Shown in pieces: positions 54,141-64,000 of a stretch of 64,000 bases of DNA. The notes below the pieces were generated by a model that saw only the letters and a list, made by a program, of their open reading frames with translations, was not told where the DNA came from and searched no databases. Position 1 is the stretch's first letter. Each line of letters opens with the position of its first letter. Source of the stretch: Rhytidiadelphus loreus (taxonomy: Eukaryota > Streptophyta > Bryopsida > Hypnales > Hylocomiaceae); NCBI GenBank assembly GCA_947034895.1, contig OX344765.1, positions 5,647,001-5,711,000 of the forward strand, read 5' to 3'. Both the position numbers and the translations under genes were made by a program.

Positions 54141-56165
54141 GAGGCTACATCTTATACTTGTTATATTTGGTTGTCTTATGATTAGTCTTATTTTTCGTGT
54201 TCTTTTGGTCAATGAAAGTGATACTTGGTGTGGCATTATATTGTGATGCTTTGAATTATACCAAATCTTCTTTTTGTACCAAATCCAAGAAATCCACAAC
54301 TTGTAGAAATAAACAAAATGCTTGATGTTAGGATGGAAAAATTCATATATGGTAAAAGGAAGAAACATAAAATAATTATATTTCTCACTTTATTAAGCCA
54401 TGTAAGTGGAATGTTAGTCTCTAATGAGTAGTGTAGCCAAGATAAATGTAAATTGCTAGTTTCTATTTGTTCCCTCCCTAAAGTGTAATTGGTGTCAAAT
54501 GGGATTTGGATAGGTTCTTCCAATGTCAATTTCAAATAAATCTTTTCAAATTTTTACACAAGGTGTGAATATATTCTTCTATTGCAAGGATATATTCGGC
54601 TCCTCAATCAAATACCCAAGTCAAGGCTATATTGATTTTAGCACAAAAGTAATGTTGCTCTACAAAAATCAAGGAAGGTGGACAACTTTGGACAACATGT
54701 GTTAATTTCGTCTTCTACATCTAAAATTAAGTAGCACATAACTAATGTAAAGCACCATGCAATATTAAAAAAAAAAAACTATCAAAGTATGGTGCAAAAT
54801 CTCAATCTAAAATTAATCACAACCTCTTGACTTTATAGGGAAAAAAATTCTAGCTTCAAATGTGAGAGTTGCTATTATGTGAGCCTAAGAGTATACACTT
54901 ATATTATAGGTGTCTATACTATAGAAACCTCCCATGCTAATAGTGTTGTTATGTTATAGATACCTATATTATAGGTGTTTATATTATAAGCACCTTCAAT
55001 GGTTATAGAATATCTACTAGTATATATATAAAGCTCACATGCATGCATTTTCATGCTCATACACCAACATCATTGCTTCAAACGCTATAACCTTACAAAC
55101 TATGCCTTTGATTTCTAAATTTTTTCTACACATTCCCATAGAAGTCTAGTAAAGTTTTGTATGGCTAAACTTCACAAATAAAAATAATTTTTTTTAAAGA
55201 AAGTGACTACATGTTTTAAGAGAGAGTAAAAAAGAACATCAATTTGGGTCACATTGACCATCTTTGATATATCCTATATAAGGATCAAATGTATTTACAC
55301 AAGAATTAAGTCTTTTTTTAAATTTCTAAAGTTTTAAAATATTATAAGTGAAATGTCTGAAAACACTTATTCAGTGGTTACCATCAATTTCAAAAAGACA
55401 TGGGATCTCCAAAACAAATCAATTGAGAAAATTAATAGAGTCACTCCAACTAAAATAGGAAGAGTTGTCGTAGACAAAACCCATCAAATTTAACAGCCAA
55501 AAGTGTTAAAATTCTAAAATGTGATTTTCAACTTGCCAAACCTTTCCAACACTAAAAAAAAAGTATAGCCAAATTTGACCATCATGTATTGGAGTTAAGA
55601 AACTAAGGAGACATTACTAGATCTTAAGGGTCTATGCATCCAAAAAGTGAATGCACCTTAGGCAATTTAGATTGTAACTTTCAAAATAACCATTTTTGAT
55701 ATTTAATTTAAACTAAGAAAATGAAGCTTGATAAGTTTTGTTTCTACCTCATCTTGTAATTATGAAAAAATTCAAAAAATGAAAGAATCATTGCAAATGC
55801 AAGCGCTATGTTAGAATCCAAATCAGGGGTGCTATTCTGTGAGTGTGTGAGCATGAGCCTATGAGAGGTGAGCAGGGAAAATGCAAGCATGTGAGCTCAA
55901 AAATTTGAAGAAACACTAGAAAACTTAATACTGATATTCCTAAAAATAGATTCCATCTAGAAATTTTAGTCAAATTTTACTATTTTAAATAAATTTTTGC
56001 ACCTACTACTATGGACCTATTACCATGGACCTATTACCGTGGTTATGTAGAATTTAGATGAAAATTATAATTTTTCAGTGTTGTCTAAAATATTAAAAGT
56101 ATACATTATGAAAATGATGAACTTAATCGATATGAAAGATGGATGGAGATGGAAATAAGTTTGTA
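54141..56165. other. AT-rich spacer with short local repeats
   Basis: No gene seen. At about 54885-55015 ten-base blocks like TATTATAGGTG and CTATAGAAACC recur several times in a small imperfect repeat. Confidence 0.4.
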
Positions 56166-56169
56166 TAGA

Positions 56170-56990
56170 ATATTGATTGATCACTATCCTATAGCAATGT
56201 AGGTCTTCTCGAGGTTGATGGGAGGGTACCAATAATATTCTCTTGATGCACCGTCATTGGACTTATTTAGATTTTAGAAAAAAAAATATTGATAAGAATT
56301 ATTTTTATATCTAATGATCTTTATCATAGTAAATTCTATTTTGGTTGATCATTGTCTTGTAGCATTATAGATCTTCTCGTGGTCAATGGGAAGATACCAA
56401 CACTTCTTTCTGGACTTGCAAGTCGGTGGACTTGTTTAAATTTTAGAAAAGAAATGTATTATTAGGAATTCAGTATATGTGGAAAGAGCTTGGCCGCACC
56501 GAATTTCATTTTTATTGATCACTATCTTATTAGTAGCATAGGTCTTCTCGAAGCCGACGAAGGGTATCTATACTCTTGTCTTGATGTATTGGTAATTGGA
56601 CTTGTTAAAATTTTGGAAGAAAATATTCGGTTGTAAAGAGTGAGCTTAGTTACACCAAATTGTTGATTAGTTGACCATTATTCTCTTGTAAGACCTTCCG
56701 GAGATCCAACTCTTTCATCTTTGATCAAATGGTCATTTGGTTAATCACACCCATCTTGTTGCTTGGTACCTCTCGGCGCTGAGAGGAGGATCAAGCACTT
56801 GTCATCTTAATGTGCTACTTATTGGACTTCGCTAGATTTAAAATAAATAAAAAAAGGTTATTAATTACGATTTGTTTGAAATTGATTGAGGTTGTTCCAT
56901 TGAAATTATAATCACTCCCCTCTTGTTGTTGTATTGGGTACCTCTCGGCGCCGAGAGGTACCCCTAACGTGGAAGAAGGAATTTTTTATT
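56170..56990 (+). repeat. Degenerate tandem array of about 170-bp units (array 2)
   Basis: TGATCACTATCCTATAGCA-like unit starts occur at about 56177, 56346, 56515, 56670, 56743 and 56908, mostly 155-170 bases apart. Several share GGACTTGTTTA and an A-run. The units match array 1 at 11830-13400 and provide the uninterrupted version of its MITE-split junctions. GGTACCTCTCGGCGC motifs mark the last units. Confidence 0.65.
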
Positions 56991-57009
56991 TTTTTTTCCC
57001 AGACTCTAA

Positions 57010-57180
57010 GGGGGTCCTCTCAGCACCAAAATGTAATCATAAACAAGACGGAGTGGTTATAAAAATCAAAATCTCAATGGAACATCCTTAACCAATTTCA
57101 AATGAATCCTAATTAATTACCAATTTTTTTCTTCTTAAAATCTAGCAAAGTCCAATAAGTAGCACATCAAGGTTGTTCAA
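57010..57180 (-). repeat. Inverted unit of the 170-bp repeat facing array 2
   Basis: On the minus strand this reads through GTGCTACTTATTGGACTTTG, then GATTCATTTGAAATTGG and GTTCCATTGAGATTTTGA. The same order occurs on the plus strand at 56805-56910. The two form a large inverted repeat around about 56990. Confidence 0.7.
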
Positions 57181-58850
57181 GGGACCACGGTAATAGGTCC
57201 ACGGAAATAGGTCCATAATAATAGGTACCAAAAATAATAAAATTTGACCAAATTTTTTAATGGAATCTCTAAGAATTTATATGCTCACAAGCTCACAAGC
57301 TTATGCTCACACGCTCATAGAATAGCAACCCTGGAATCCAAATTACACAATATTGAGTGTATTTCACTGGTATTTACATTTTCTTAAATGATGTTTTAGT
57401 TTAAATTACAAAACTATATTTCTTATTCTAACATTCATTTTAGGGAAAAAATTCGAATTATTCCAATATATATTATATTTGATATAAATTTATTTTCATT
57501 CCTCACTTTAAAAAATCACAATAATTTGAATTTTCTATAAAAAATTCTGAAAAATCAGCATCAATATAAAATAAATTCTTTCACAAGTTTAAAAATACTA
57601 AAATTGTATATATCAATTATATAAAAGGGTGATTGCAAGAAAGACCGGTCCTATGAGGCGTCACAATTGAAGTGACAAAGTTGGTTTGGGCCGTAACTTT
57701 TGGAAATTGAAGCTAATGGACTTGAATTTTTATGGAAGATTGCTAACTCAGAAAACATGAGATTTATTATTTTTCAAAAAATTTGAAAAATAATTTTATA
57801 ATTAAATATCAATTTAGTTAATTTGTCACACTTTGCGGTTTAGGGTTTTTTAGTACTGTGAAGTATTCAAAAAACATGATGTTCACTTGACTTTTTTGTG
57901 GCCTATTTCCACACTAGATGGGCATATGCCCACCAAAGGGAATTCAAAAAAACACAATTCTTTGTCCTCAACATGCATGCAAATAGAGGTCCCTTGTGCA
58001 TAGCATTCCAAACTTTCATGATGGTTTCAACTTCTAGTTTTTGGTGAAATGTAATCACTATCATATCAAGTCTTTATAAATAGCCAATTTTTAGTTTTTA
58101 GTTTTTTTCATGATTTCTAATTTCTATTAATTTATACTTAATTTTATCTACTTTCTGTGACAAATTGTCATTTTTTTAAGTAGTACTGTTTCAGTATTAT
58201 AAAGTACTCAAAAGTACTATTGGCCATTGATTTTTTAGATCAACGGCTGAGATTGCTCCATTTTGTAGTACTCCTAGTACTGGGCAGAAAAAACGCAATT
58301 TTTGACCAAATGCTACCAAAATCGTTCAGTCTTTCTTGCAATCACCCAAAAGGACAAATTTAGCTTGATAACGATATATGACTTTAAATCATTGGCAAGG
58401 ATGTTTTTGGTGTAAAATGTAAAATATAGAATAATTAATTGACAAATCTTCACACCAATCTCCATTTCTATATTTACCTCTTACAAAATTCAAATTATTG
58501 GATTATGTTGCTATATTTGCTATTATATTTTCACTTTTTGCTATAGAAATATAGCAATGACAATTTTTTATGAAATAAATTGAATTTTTTTATAGTGATA
58601 GACAATCTATAATATCATGTAAAAAGAAATAAGATTGATATTTGCACACAATTAAGTGCCACTAGGCTCCAAGCACTATACCCCCACATTGTTGTATAGT
58701 GTTCCATGACAACTCCCTTCTACTAGTGTTTGTTCAAATTGGTAACATGCAAATTGCTACTCCTAAAAACAAAGTAAAAACACCACAACAAGAAGAAAAA
58801 AATCCTCTACAATGAGTGCATACCAAGCTTTGCTACGTTTGTAGAGAGTC
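57181..58850. other. AT-rich spacer, no gene recognised
   Basis: Short frames only. The segments TGATTGCAAGAAAGAC (57630) and GTCTTTCTTGCAATCA (58331) are perfect 16-base inverted repeats about 700 bases apart. They may bound another non-autonomous element. Confidence 0.5.
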
Positions 58851-59946
58851 TTAACCCCTAAGCGCTCGAGCAACCATTTTTGTACTGCTTGACTTCAAGC
58901 AACATTTTTGGGCAAAAAGAAACTTTTTTTCAAATTAAAAAAAAATTGAATTGTTTTTCAATATTTTTATTCAAAACTAAGATCACTACGGTGAAAAAAA
59001 TATAAGAGAAATAGCACAAAGAGTTTAGAATTGCCACACTGTTGAAAAATTTACTATTTTGGAAAAGTATTGATGTTTTTATTACTAGATCTTATGCATT
59101 TTTTTACAAATCAATAAAAAAAAAAAATTGACCAATAGAAAATATATTTTTGGTGAATTTTTGAAGTTATATCTTCAAAATTCATTTGAACAAAATCTCA
59201 AAATATTTTTATAATTTTGACCATATGGATACTTTCTACTTTTCATGCTTCACATTATCTTCTTTGATGCAAACTTCAAAAAAATTACAGAACTTATATT
59301 TTATAGCACATTTGTGTTTTGTCCAAACCCTTTGGGCTTTTAGAGGTTAAGGATGGTATTCATGACAATGTTAAACAAAATATTCGGTCTCCAAAACATT
59401 CTTAAATTAACCATGGAGCGCTCCAACGTCTAAGTTTTGGATGATGTATAGATTCAAAATTAGACTTCTTTCTCATTACAGCTTGGATGAAAGTCATCCT
59501 AATTTTTAGAGATACTTTATGAAGTTGTGGTCCTATCTAAGGGTTAGATTTGGTATTACTAGAGCACATATTTTTCTAAAATTACAAATGTGGAAGTATG
59601 TGAAGTGGTTGACTTTCATTGACTCTAGTTCAAACTTGGAATTGCAAAAATGAGGTCATAGACTCAAAGATTACAAAAATTCCAAAAAGAATCCATGTCA
59701 AGAGAACCTCATTTCAAATCCTTTCCAACAAAATTTACCTCAAAATTGATAATATTTTGCTTGTAATTGAATTTTGAAGCAATTTTGAATTTTTCCTTTC
59801 AAAATTTAGAGAAAAATATTGGTGATAGCATTTGTGAATCTAAAACTAAAATTCTACAACTTTTGTTTGCATCTCAATTCCAAAATAATCTTCTAAATAG
59901 TGTTGTATGATGATTTTTCCAACGAGTCTAGACGCTTAGGGGTTAA
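58851..59946. mobile_element. 1096-bp TTAA-flanked element with CCCCTAAGCG inverted ends
   Basis: Left end TTAACCCCTAAGCGCTCGAG, right end GTCTAGACGCTTAGGGGTTAA minus its last base shared with the flank. The interior is AT-rich and non-coding. The end type matches the 53218-54140 element, but the inner sequence differs, so it is a separate subfamily. Confidence 0.65.
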
Positions 59947-62932
59947 AGCCCAAATATATTGGTGAAAGAAGTGAAATTATTCCTAGTGTAGGTCATTGAA
60001 GATTGACCACCTCTTCATATTTCTCTCTAGATACCCAATCTTTTTCAAGTTAACAAGGGGAACAAAGCTTATTGAACATCATGGATACACTTTTTGTTGA
60101 TTTGGGGGTCATTTGAAGACTCTTTGAGGGTCAATTGGGCAACACACTACAAAAATTCATAGCAAATTCATACTTTGCCCAAAGAATTGAAAATTTCAAT
60201 TGCTCTCCCCATTTCTCACATTTCTCTTTATACTTCTCTCCCCCCGGTTCTTCCCGGACACAACTACCAACCCAAATGTTACTAAAAATAAAACCACCTG
60301 TTTTAGAATTTGGATTGTCGCTCACCTGCTTTTAGTTAGGGTTTCTTATTTGAGTGATTTTTTGTTGAAAAGTGATGATTTTTTTTGGTCGGGAATCTTC
60401 GGTAAAATACTCTTGCTTTCTACTAGATAAAATCGTCCATTTGCTTCCACATCTGGGACAATATTGCTCTATTAGGGATGAATGTACATTGTCTTGATTG
60501 AATGCATGAAATTTCATCCATAAATTTCAAGTTTCATCCACTTCCATGGATTTAAATTGCTTCATCCTTCCCGTGATTATCGCTTTCTGCACTGCCAAAA
60601 ATTAATGAAATAATGAACAAACTGGTGCTTGGCTTTCCCCTCAGGCATGAGTTAAAAACAAGAAAACCAAAAAAAAGGATCCTCCTGGCTTGGCTGCCGT
60701 GCCGTGAGCCCCCGAAACCCAGGTGCCGGGCGCCAGGCAGCACCCCCGTCCAAACTCCGAAATGATTACTACCCTAATTTTAATTAAGCTTCAGTCGAGG
60801 CCCCGGCCGGGTCCAGCCAGCCAGTTAGTGGACCCATATTGATTGTCCCCCCAACCTATGACCATGATCCCATGACCTCCCCGGCCCTGCAACCGGGCCC
60901 GCCTCGGAACCCTAAGAAAGCCCTCAAGTCGTACGTACATACAGGGGTGGGGAGGCCCACAGGATCCCACTGGCTACAGGGGCCGGGGTCCATGGACTGC
61001 ACGGGTTCCGAGGCCCGGCCCGTCCAAATACCGGCAACAGATTGCGGACGTTGCAGAGACAAGGGTGACAACCGTTCCTCTTCTTTCACGGGTTTCGGGC
61101 CTCATCACCCGTGAAACACTCTTACTTTTGTTTTGTTGGCCGCTTTTTCTTTTGCAGGGCACCTTTTCTTTTGCGGGCTCCGTCTTTTTCTTCTTGGTGG
61201 GGTGGCGTAGTGGATATGGAGAACTTTTCCCCTCCGGATTTGCAACGAAAAAGATGGGGCGACGCGCTCGTGTGTCTTGGCTCAGGGGAACACACGCACA
61301 CAAATCTCTCGGAGGGAAAGTAAAATTTTCGATTGCATCTGGCTGTCACCGAACTCGTAGAAAGGTCGGTTACGCACCGGCACCCATTCGAGTGGTTGCA
61401 GATTGTTCAATTGAATTTGTTGTAACACCAGTCCTCCTTGTTTACCGTAGTTAGCCTGTCCGTCCATGAGCAGAAGATTTTCAGTGGCGAATTCGAAAGG
61501 GAAACCGATGGCGTGTGTGAGTGCGTGACGGAATTCCCACCCAGTGAACGGCAGGCAGGAATTGAAGTCTCATCATCCGTTTTTTTCTCCTCCTCCTACA
61601 CTCTATTCTATTGACGGAGTCTATTCACAGCCTCTTCCGTCGTTTTAAGTTAAGTTAAGTTGAAGTTATCATAGTCGTCCAATCCGTGAATGAAACCCTC
61701 GGATTTCGCTCCACACATGGGCACACATTGAATGCCCTGCTAAAACCAGCCCTCGGCCAGATCACCCTCGCACGCCACTTCGAGATCCCTGCCCTGATGC
61801 TCGCCCACGGATAATCAATGAATCCACCCCCCAATCCTCGAATAATTTCAAACCCTCCCAATCCCATGCCCCATTCCATCATTCCATAGTCTATCAATAG
61901 TACCCTAGCCCACACTCCAAACCACAGACTACAGTATTTCATCAATTCCGTTCCTCTCTCTCACTCCGTCTCCAAGCAGGTCAAAGCTAGGGACGGGAGA
62001 TTTCAACGAAACGGATTTTCTGCTGCTGCCGCGCTCATGGCACTGTGAAGTCCGCAAGTCTCAACTGGATCGGATGACATTCTATTCTATGGGAGGGAAA
62101 GGAAAGGAAAGGAAAAGAAAAAGAAAGGAAAGGAAAAATATCCCCCACGGCAGGCAGGCACTCCATGAAGCACGGCACGGCATGGCATTCCTTCCTTATT
62201 AATAAGTGCTGCGGCAAAGGTTCAGTTTCCCCTTGGGGGCCGCAGTTTCGGTCTTTCGGGCATGCAGCAGCAGCCCTGCCTCCTTTACGTTACGCTGCCT
62301 TTGCAGTGTGCGTTAAGGAACTTGGGGGATTGACACGTGGCAAAGCGGATACGCGGGGTCCCCCCATCCGCTGAGTTGGCAGTACTACCTTCATGAAGGG
62401 CGCTGGTTTGTCATGAATGAAGGTGCACGATGTGCAGAATGTGGCCTTGGCTGCCCATAATGGCCTTCTTTTGTTTTTGGAAAGCTAAAGCTAATCCTAG
62501 GCTGCCTATTTCCAGCACAGTTCGACTGCTGGCCACCCGGTCTTCCAGTTCAGTTCAGTTCCTGGCCCTTTTTTTCCCTCTAATAATAAGCTTGTTAGTT
62601 TTTTATTAAAAAAAAATTGGGGTTGGGTCTGCCTTGGGTCCTTCCTGGCATATTTTTTTATCTTTTTTGTTTCCGCTGTGGGGGAGAGCCGAGACGGAAG
62701 GGGAGTCATCATTCATGTTTCGTGTTGGGAGGCTCATAACTGCCTTGGGGGCCTTGGAATGGGGCCTAGCCTAGCCTAGCCTGGTCTAGCTTGGTCCCCC
62801 TGGGAATTGCTAATTCCTGCCTCCCCCCTCGTGTGGATGTGGCTATCTTTGGGAGGGGAGGGTTAACAGCAGCCGCCTCACGCCAGCTGGGGCGGGGTCG
62901 TCGGCTGCCAACGACGGAGGAAAGATGAGGCT
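59947..62932. other. Spacer with a GC-rich island, no convincing gene
   Basis: From about 60640 to 62350 GC is well above the surroundings, with CpG-containing stretches, CACGTGG (62333-62339) and long C/T- and G-rich patches. The longest frame (61065-61454) has no family resemblance and its reverse frames are similarly long, as expected from base composition. A GGAAA-type run lies at 62090-62140 and a CCTAG-type run at 62766-62785. It may be the promoter or leader of a gene outside my recognition. Confidence 0.4.
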
Positions 62933-63222
62933 ACTACACTAATAATGGTATTTAGTGTTATGTTACTAATAGTGTTACCTAATTTTTACCAGACCCATTT
63001 AGAGTTTTACTTTCCACCTCTTGTGAGCTCATTTCTGATATGAAATTACCTTTAACACTAAATGAAGTCTTGTTAAAAATTTATATCCCAAAAAAATTCA
63101 AAAAGTTGTCAAATAGTGCCTATACTGACATTTAGTGTTAGTAACACTAGTGAAATTGTTGACATTTAGTGTTGTACTTCGTAATTAGTGTTGCCAACAC
63201 TATATACCATTATTAGTGTAGT
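62933..63222. mobile_element. 290-bp CACTA-like foldback element
   Basis: Left end ACTACACTAATAATGGTA and right end TACC...ATTATTAGTGTAGT form a perfect inverted repeat of at least 16 bases. Copies of TTTAGTGTT and its complement AACACTA recur in both subterminal regions, as is usual for CACTA elements. It is non-coding. Confidence 0.7.
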
Positions 63223-63287
63223 GGGCTTCAGTGGAGAAAGTGGATTGGGATGAACTGACCCCCGCGCTTGGCCTTGCGGACAAACCC

Positions 63288-63925
63288 TGGAATTATTTAT
63301 TTTTCGCACATGAATTTTTTGCAAAATTTTAACTCATGTTTGCGATCACAGACCCCAAATTAATGAAGAGAGGTCAATAGTATACCCTAGAATGGCCCAA
63401 AATAAGGGGCTTTTTTATACATGCACCCCTGGTAAGGCCAAGTAAGGGGGTCAATCCACCCCGATCCTCGCTCATGCCCCCAAGTCAGCCCAACGGGTGC
63501 AAGTAAAAGAAAGACCTATTTTGTGCCCTGAAAATGTATGCCCTACATCTCTCCTAGCTAATTTGGGGCCTATGATTGCAAATATGAATTTAGTTCATCC
63601 TAGCCGGTGAACTGATCCCCTCATTGCCCCATTTTACGCCTAGGAAAAACACTGTGGAATTTTTTATTTGCAATCAAACGATAAAATTTGCAAATTCTAA
63701 ATTCAGATTTGCAGTGAATAGCCCCTGATTAGCTAGGGGAGGTGTAGAGATTAGAAAAATCACAGCAAAAATTAGGGGGCTTTTTTTTTACAATAACCAC
63801 TAGACAGGGCAATGGCCCTCACGGCCCCTTCTTGGCCTTGTTTGGTTAGAGGGGGTCAGTTCACCCTAGTCCTCTCTCATCCTACTCAAGTTATCTTACG
63901 GGTGCAAGTAAAAATTTATTCTGTG
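63288..63925 (+). repeat. Two diverged tandem copies of a dispersed repeat
   Basis: Blocks TGGAATTWTTTATTT, GGGGCTTTTTT, GGGGGTCARTYCACCC and ACGGGTGCAAGTAAAA occur in the same order twice, offset by about 365-405 bases. A partial relative lies at 23960-24150. Confidence 0.65.
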
Positions 63926-63926
63926 C

Positions 63927-64000
63927 TTAACCCTTAAATGTCCAAATAGTGTTTCTTGGCAACATAGTGATTTTAGGCAGCTCACTATAGACGGAATTTT
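63927..64000. mobile_element. Left end of another TTAA-flanked element, cut by the window edge
   Basis: TTAACCCTTAAATGTCCAAA resembles the other TTAA-CCC ends. The rest lies outside the window. Confidence 0.45.

Noticed and set aside
61065..61454. 129-codon open frame in the GC-rich island
   Set aside because: No family resemblance, frames of similar length on the opposite strand, and composition alone explains the lack of stops.

Overview
The window is nuclear DNA of a land plant. It has intron-rich genes with GT-AG junctions. One encodes a plastid-targeted starch phosphorylase with the acidic mid-protein insertion typical of the plastid form, and another the mitochondrial succinate dehydrogenase flavoprotein. 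The long AT-rich spacers are full of plant-type mobile elements: a Copia tail, a tRNA-derived SINE, CACTA-type and Stowaway-type foldback elements. Small compact genes and a Ppx/GppA-family gene make a non-flowering plant (bryophyte grade) my best guess, but the sequence does not prove it.

Layout. 19-7181 (minus): plastid alpha-glucan phosphorylase, 14 exons, C-terminus cut by the left edge. 7.3-16 kb: repeat-rich spacer with a 1.4-kb GGCCGG-ended element, a TTAA-flanked element, a Stowaway-like element and a degenerate array of about 170-bp units carrying nested MITEs. 16.0-17.3 kb (minus): F-box gene with an apparent frameshift near its 3' end. 18.4-20.8 kb: inverted MITE relative, then an unusual 1.9-kb tract with some forty degenerate copies of the palindrome CCAANTTGG. 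21-28 kb: spacer with a SINE and a 142-bp CACTA-type hairpin. 28782-34639 (minus): complete 16-exon SDH1. 34.6-38.5 kb: spacer with TTAA-flanked elements. 38574-40319 (plus): BOD1/SHG1-family gene. 41.55-42.6 kb: 5'-truncated Copia tail with its 3' LTR. 43510-49370 (plus): Ppx/GppA phosphatase gene with a 10-codon first exon and a mitochondrial-looking presequence. 50163-51277 (minus): two-exon unrecognised proline-rich gene. 51.3-64 kb: spacer with two long TTAA-flanked elements, a second 170-bp array, a GC-rich island without a convincing gene and a CACTA-like foldback.

The genes are housekeeping and metabolic, acting in different compartments: plastid starch phosphorolysis, mitochondrial TCA cycle/complex II, phosphoanhydride hydrolysis, and a nuclear chromatin or kinetochore role. 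I see no operon-like or pathway linkage. Reading frame and splice phase were followed by hand across every exon junction of the phosphorylase (874 codons present) and SDH1 (631 aa), and both agree throughout. The most unusual non-coding signals are the CCAANTTGG array and a family of TTAA-flanked, CCC-ended elements found in spacers and in introns of two of the genes.
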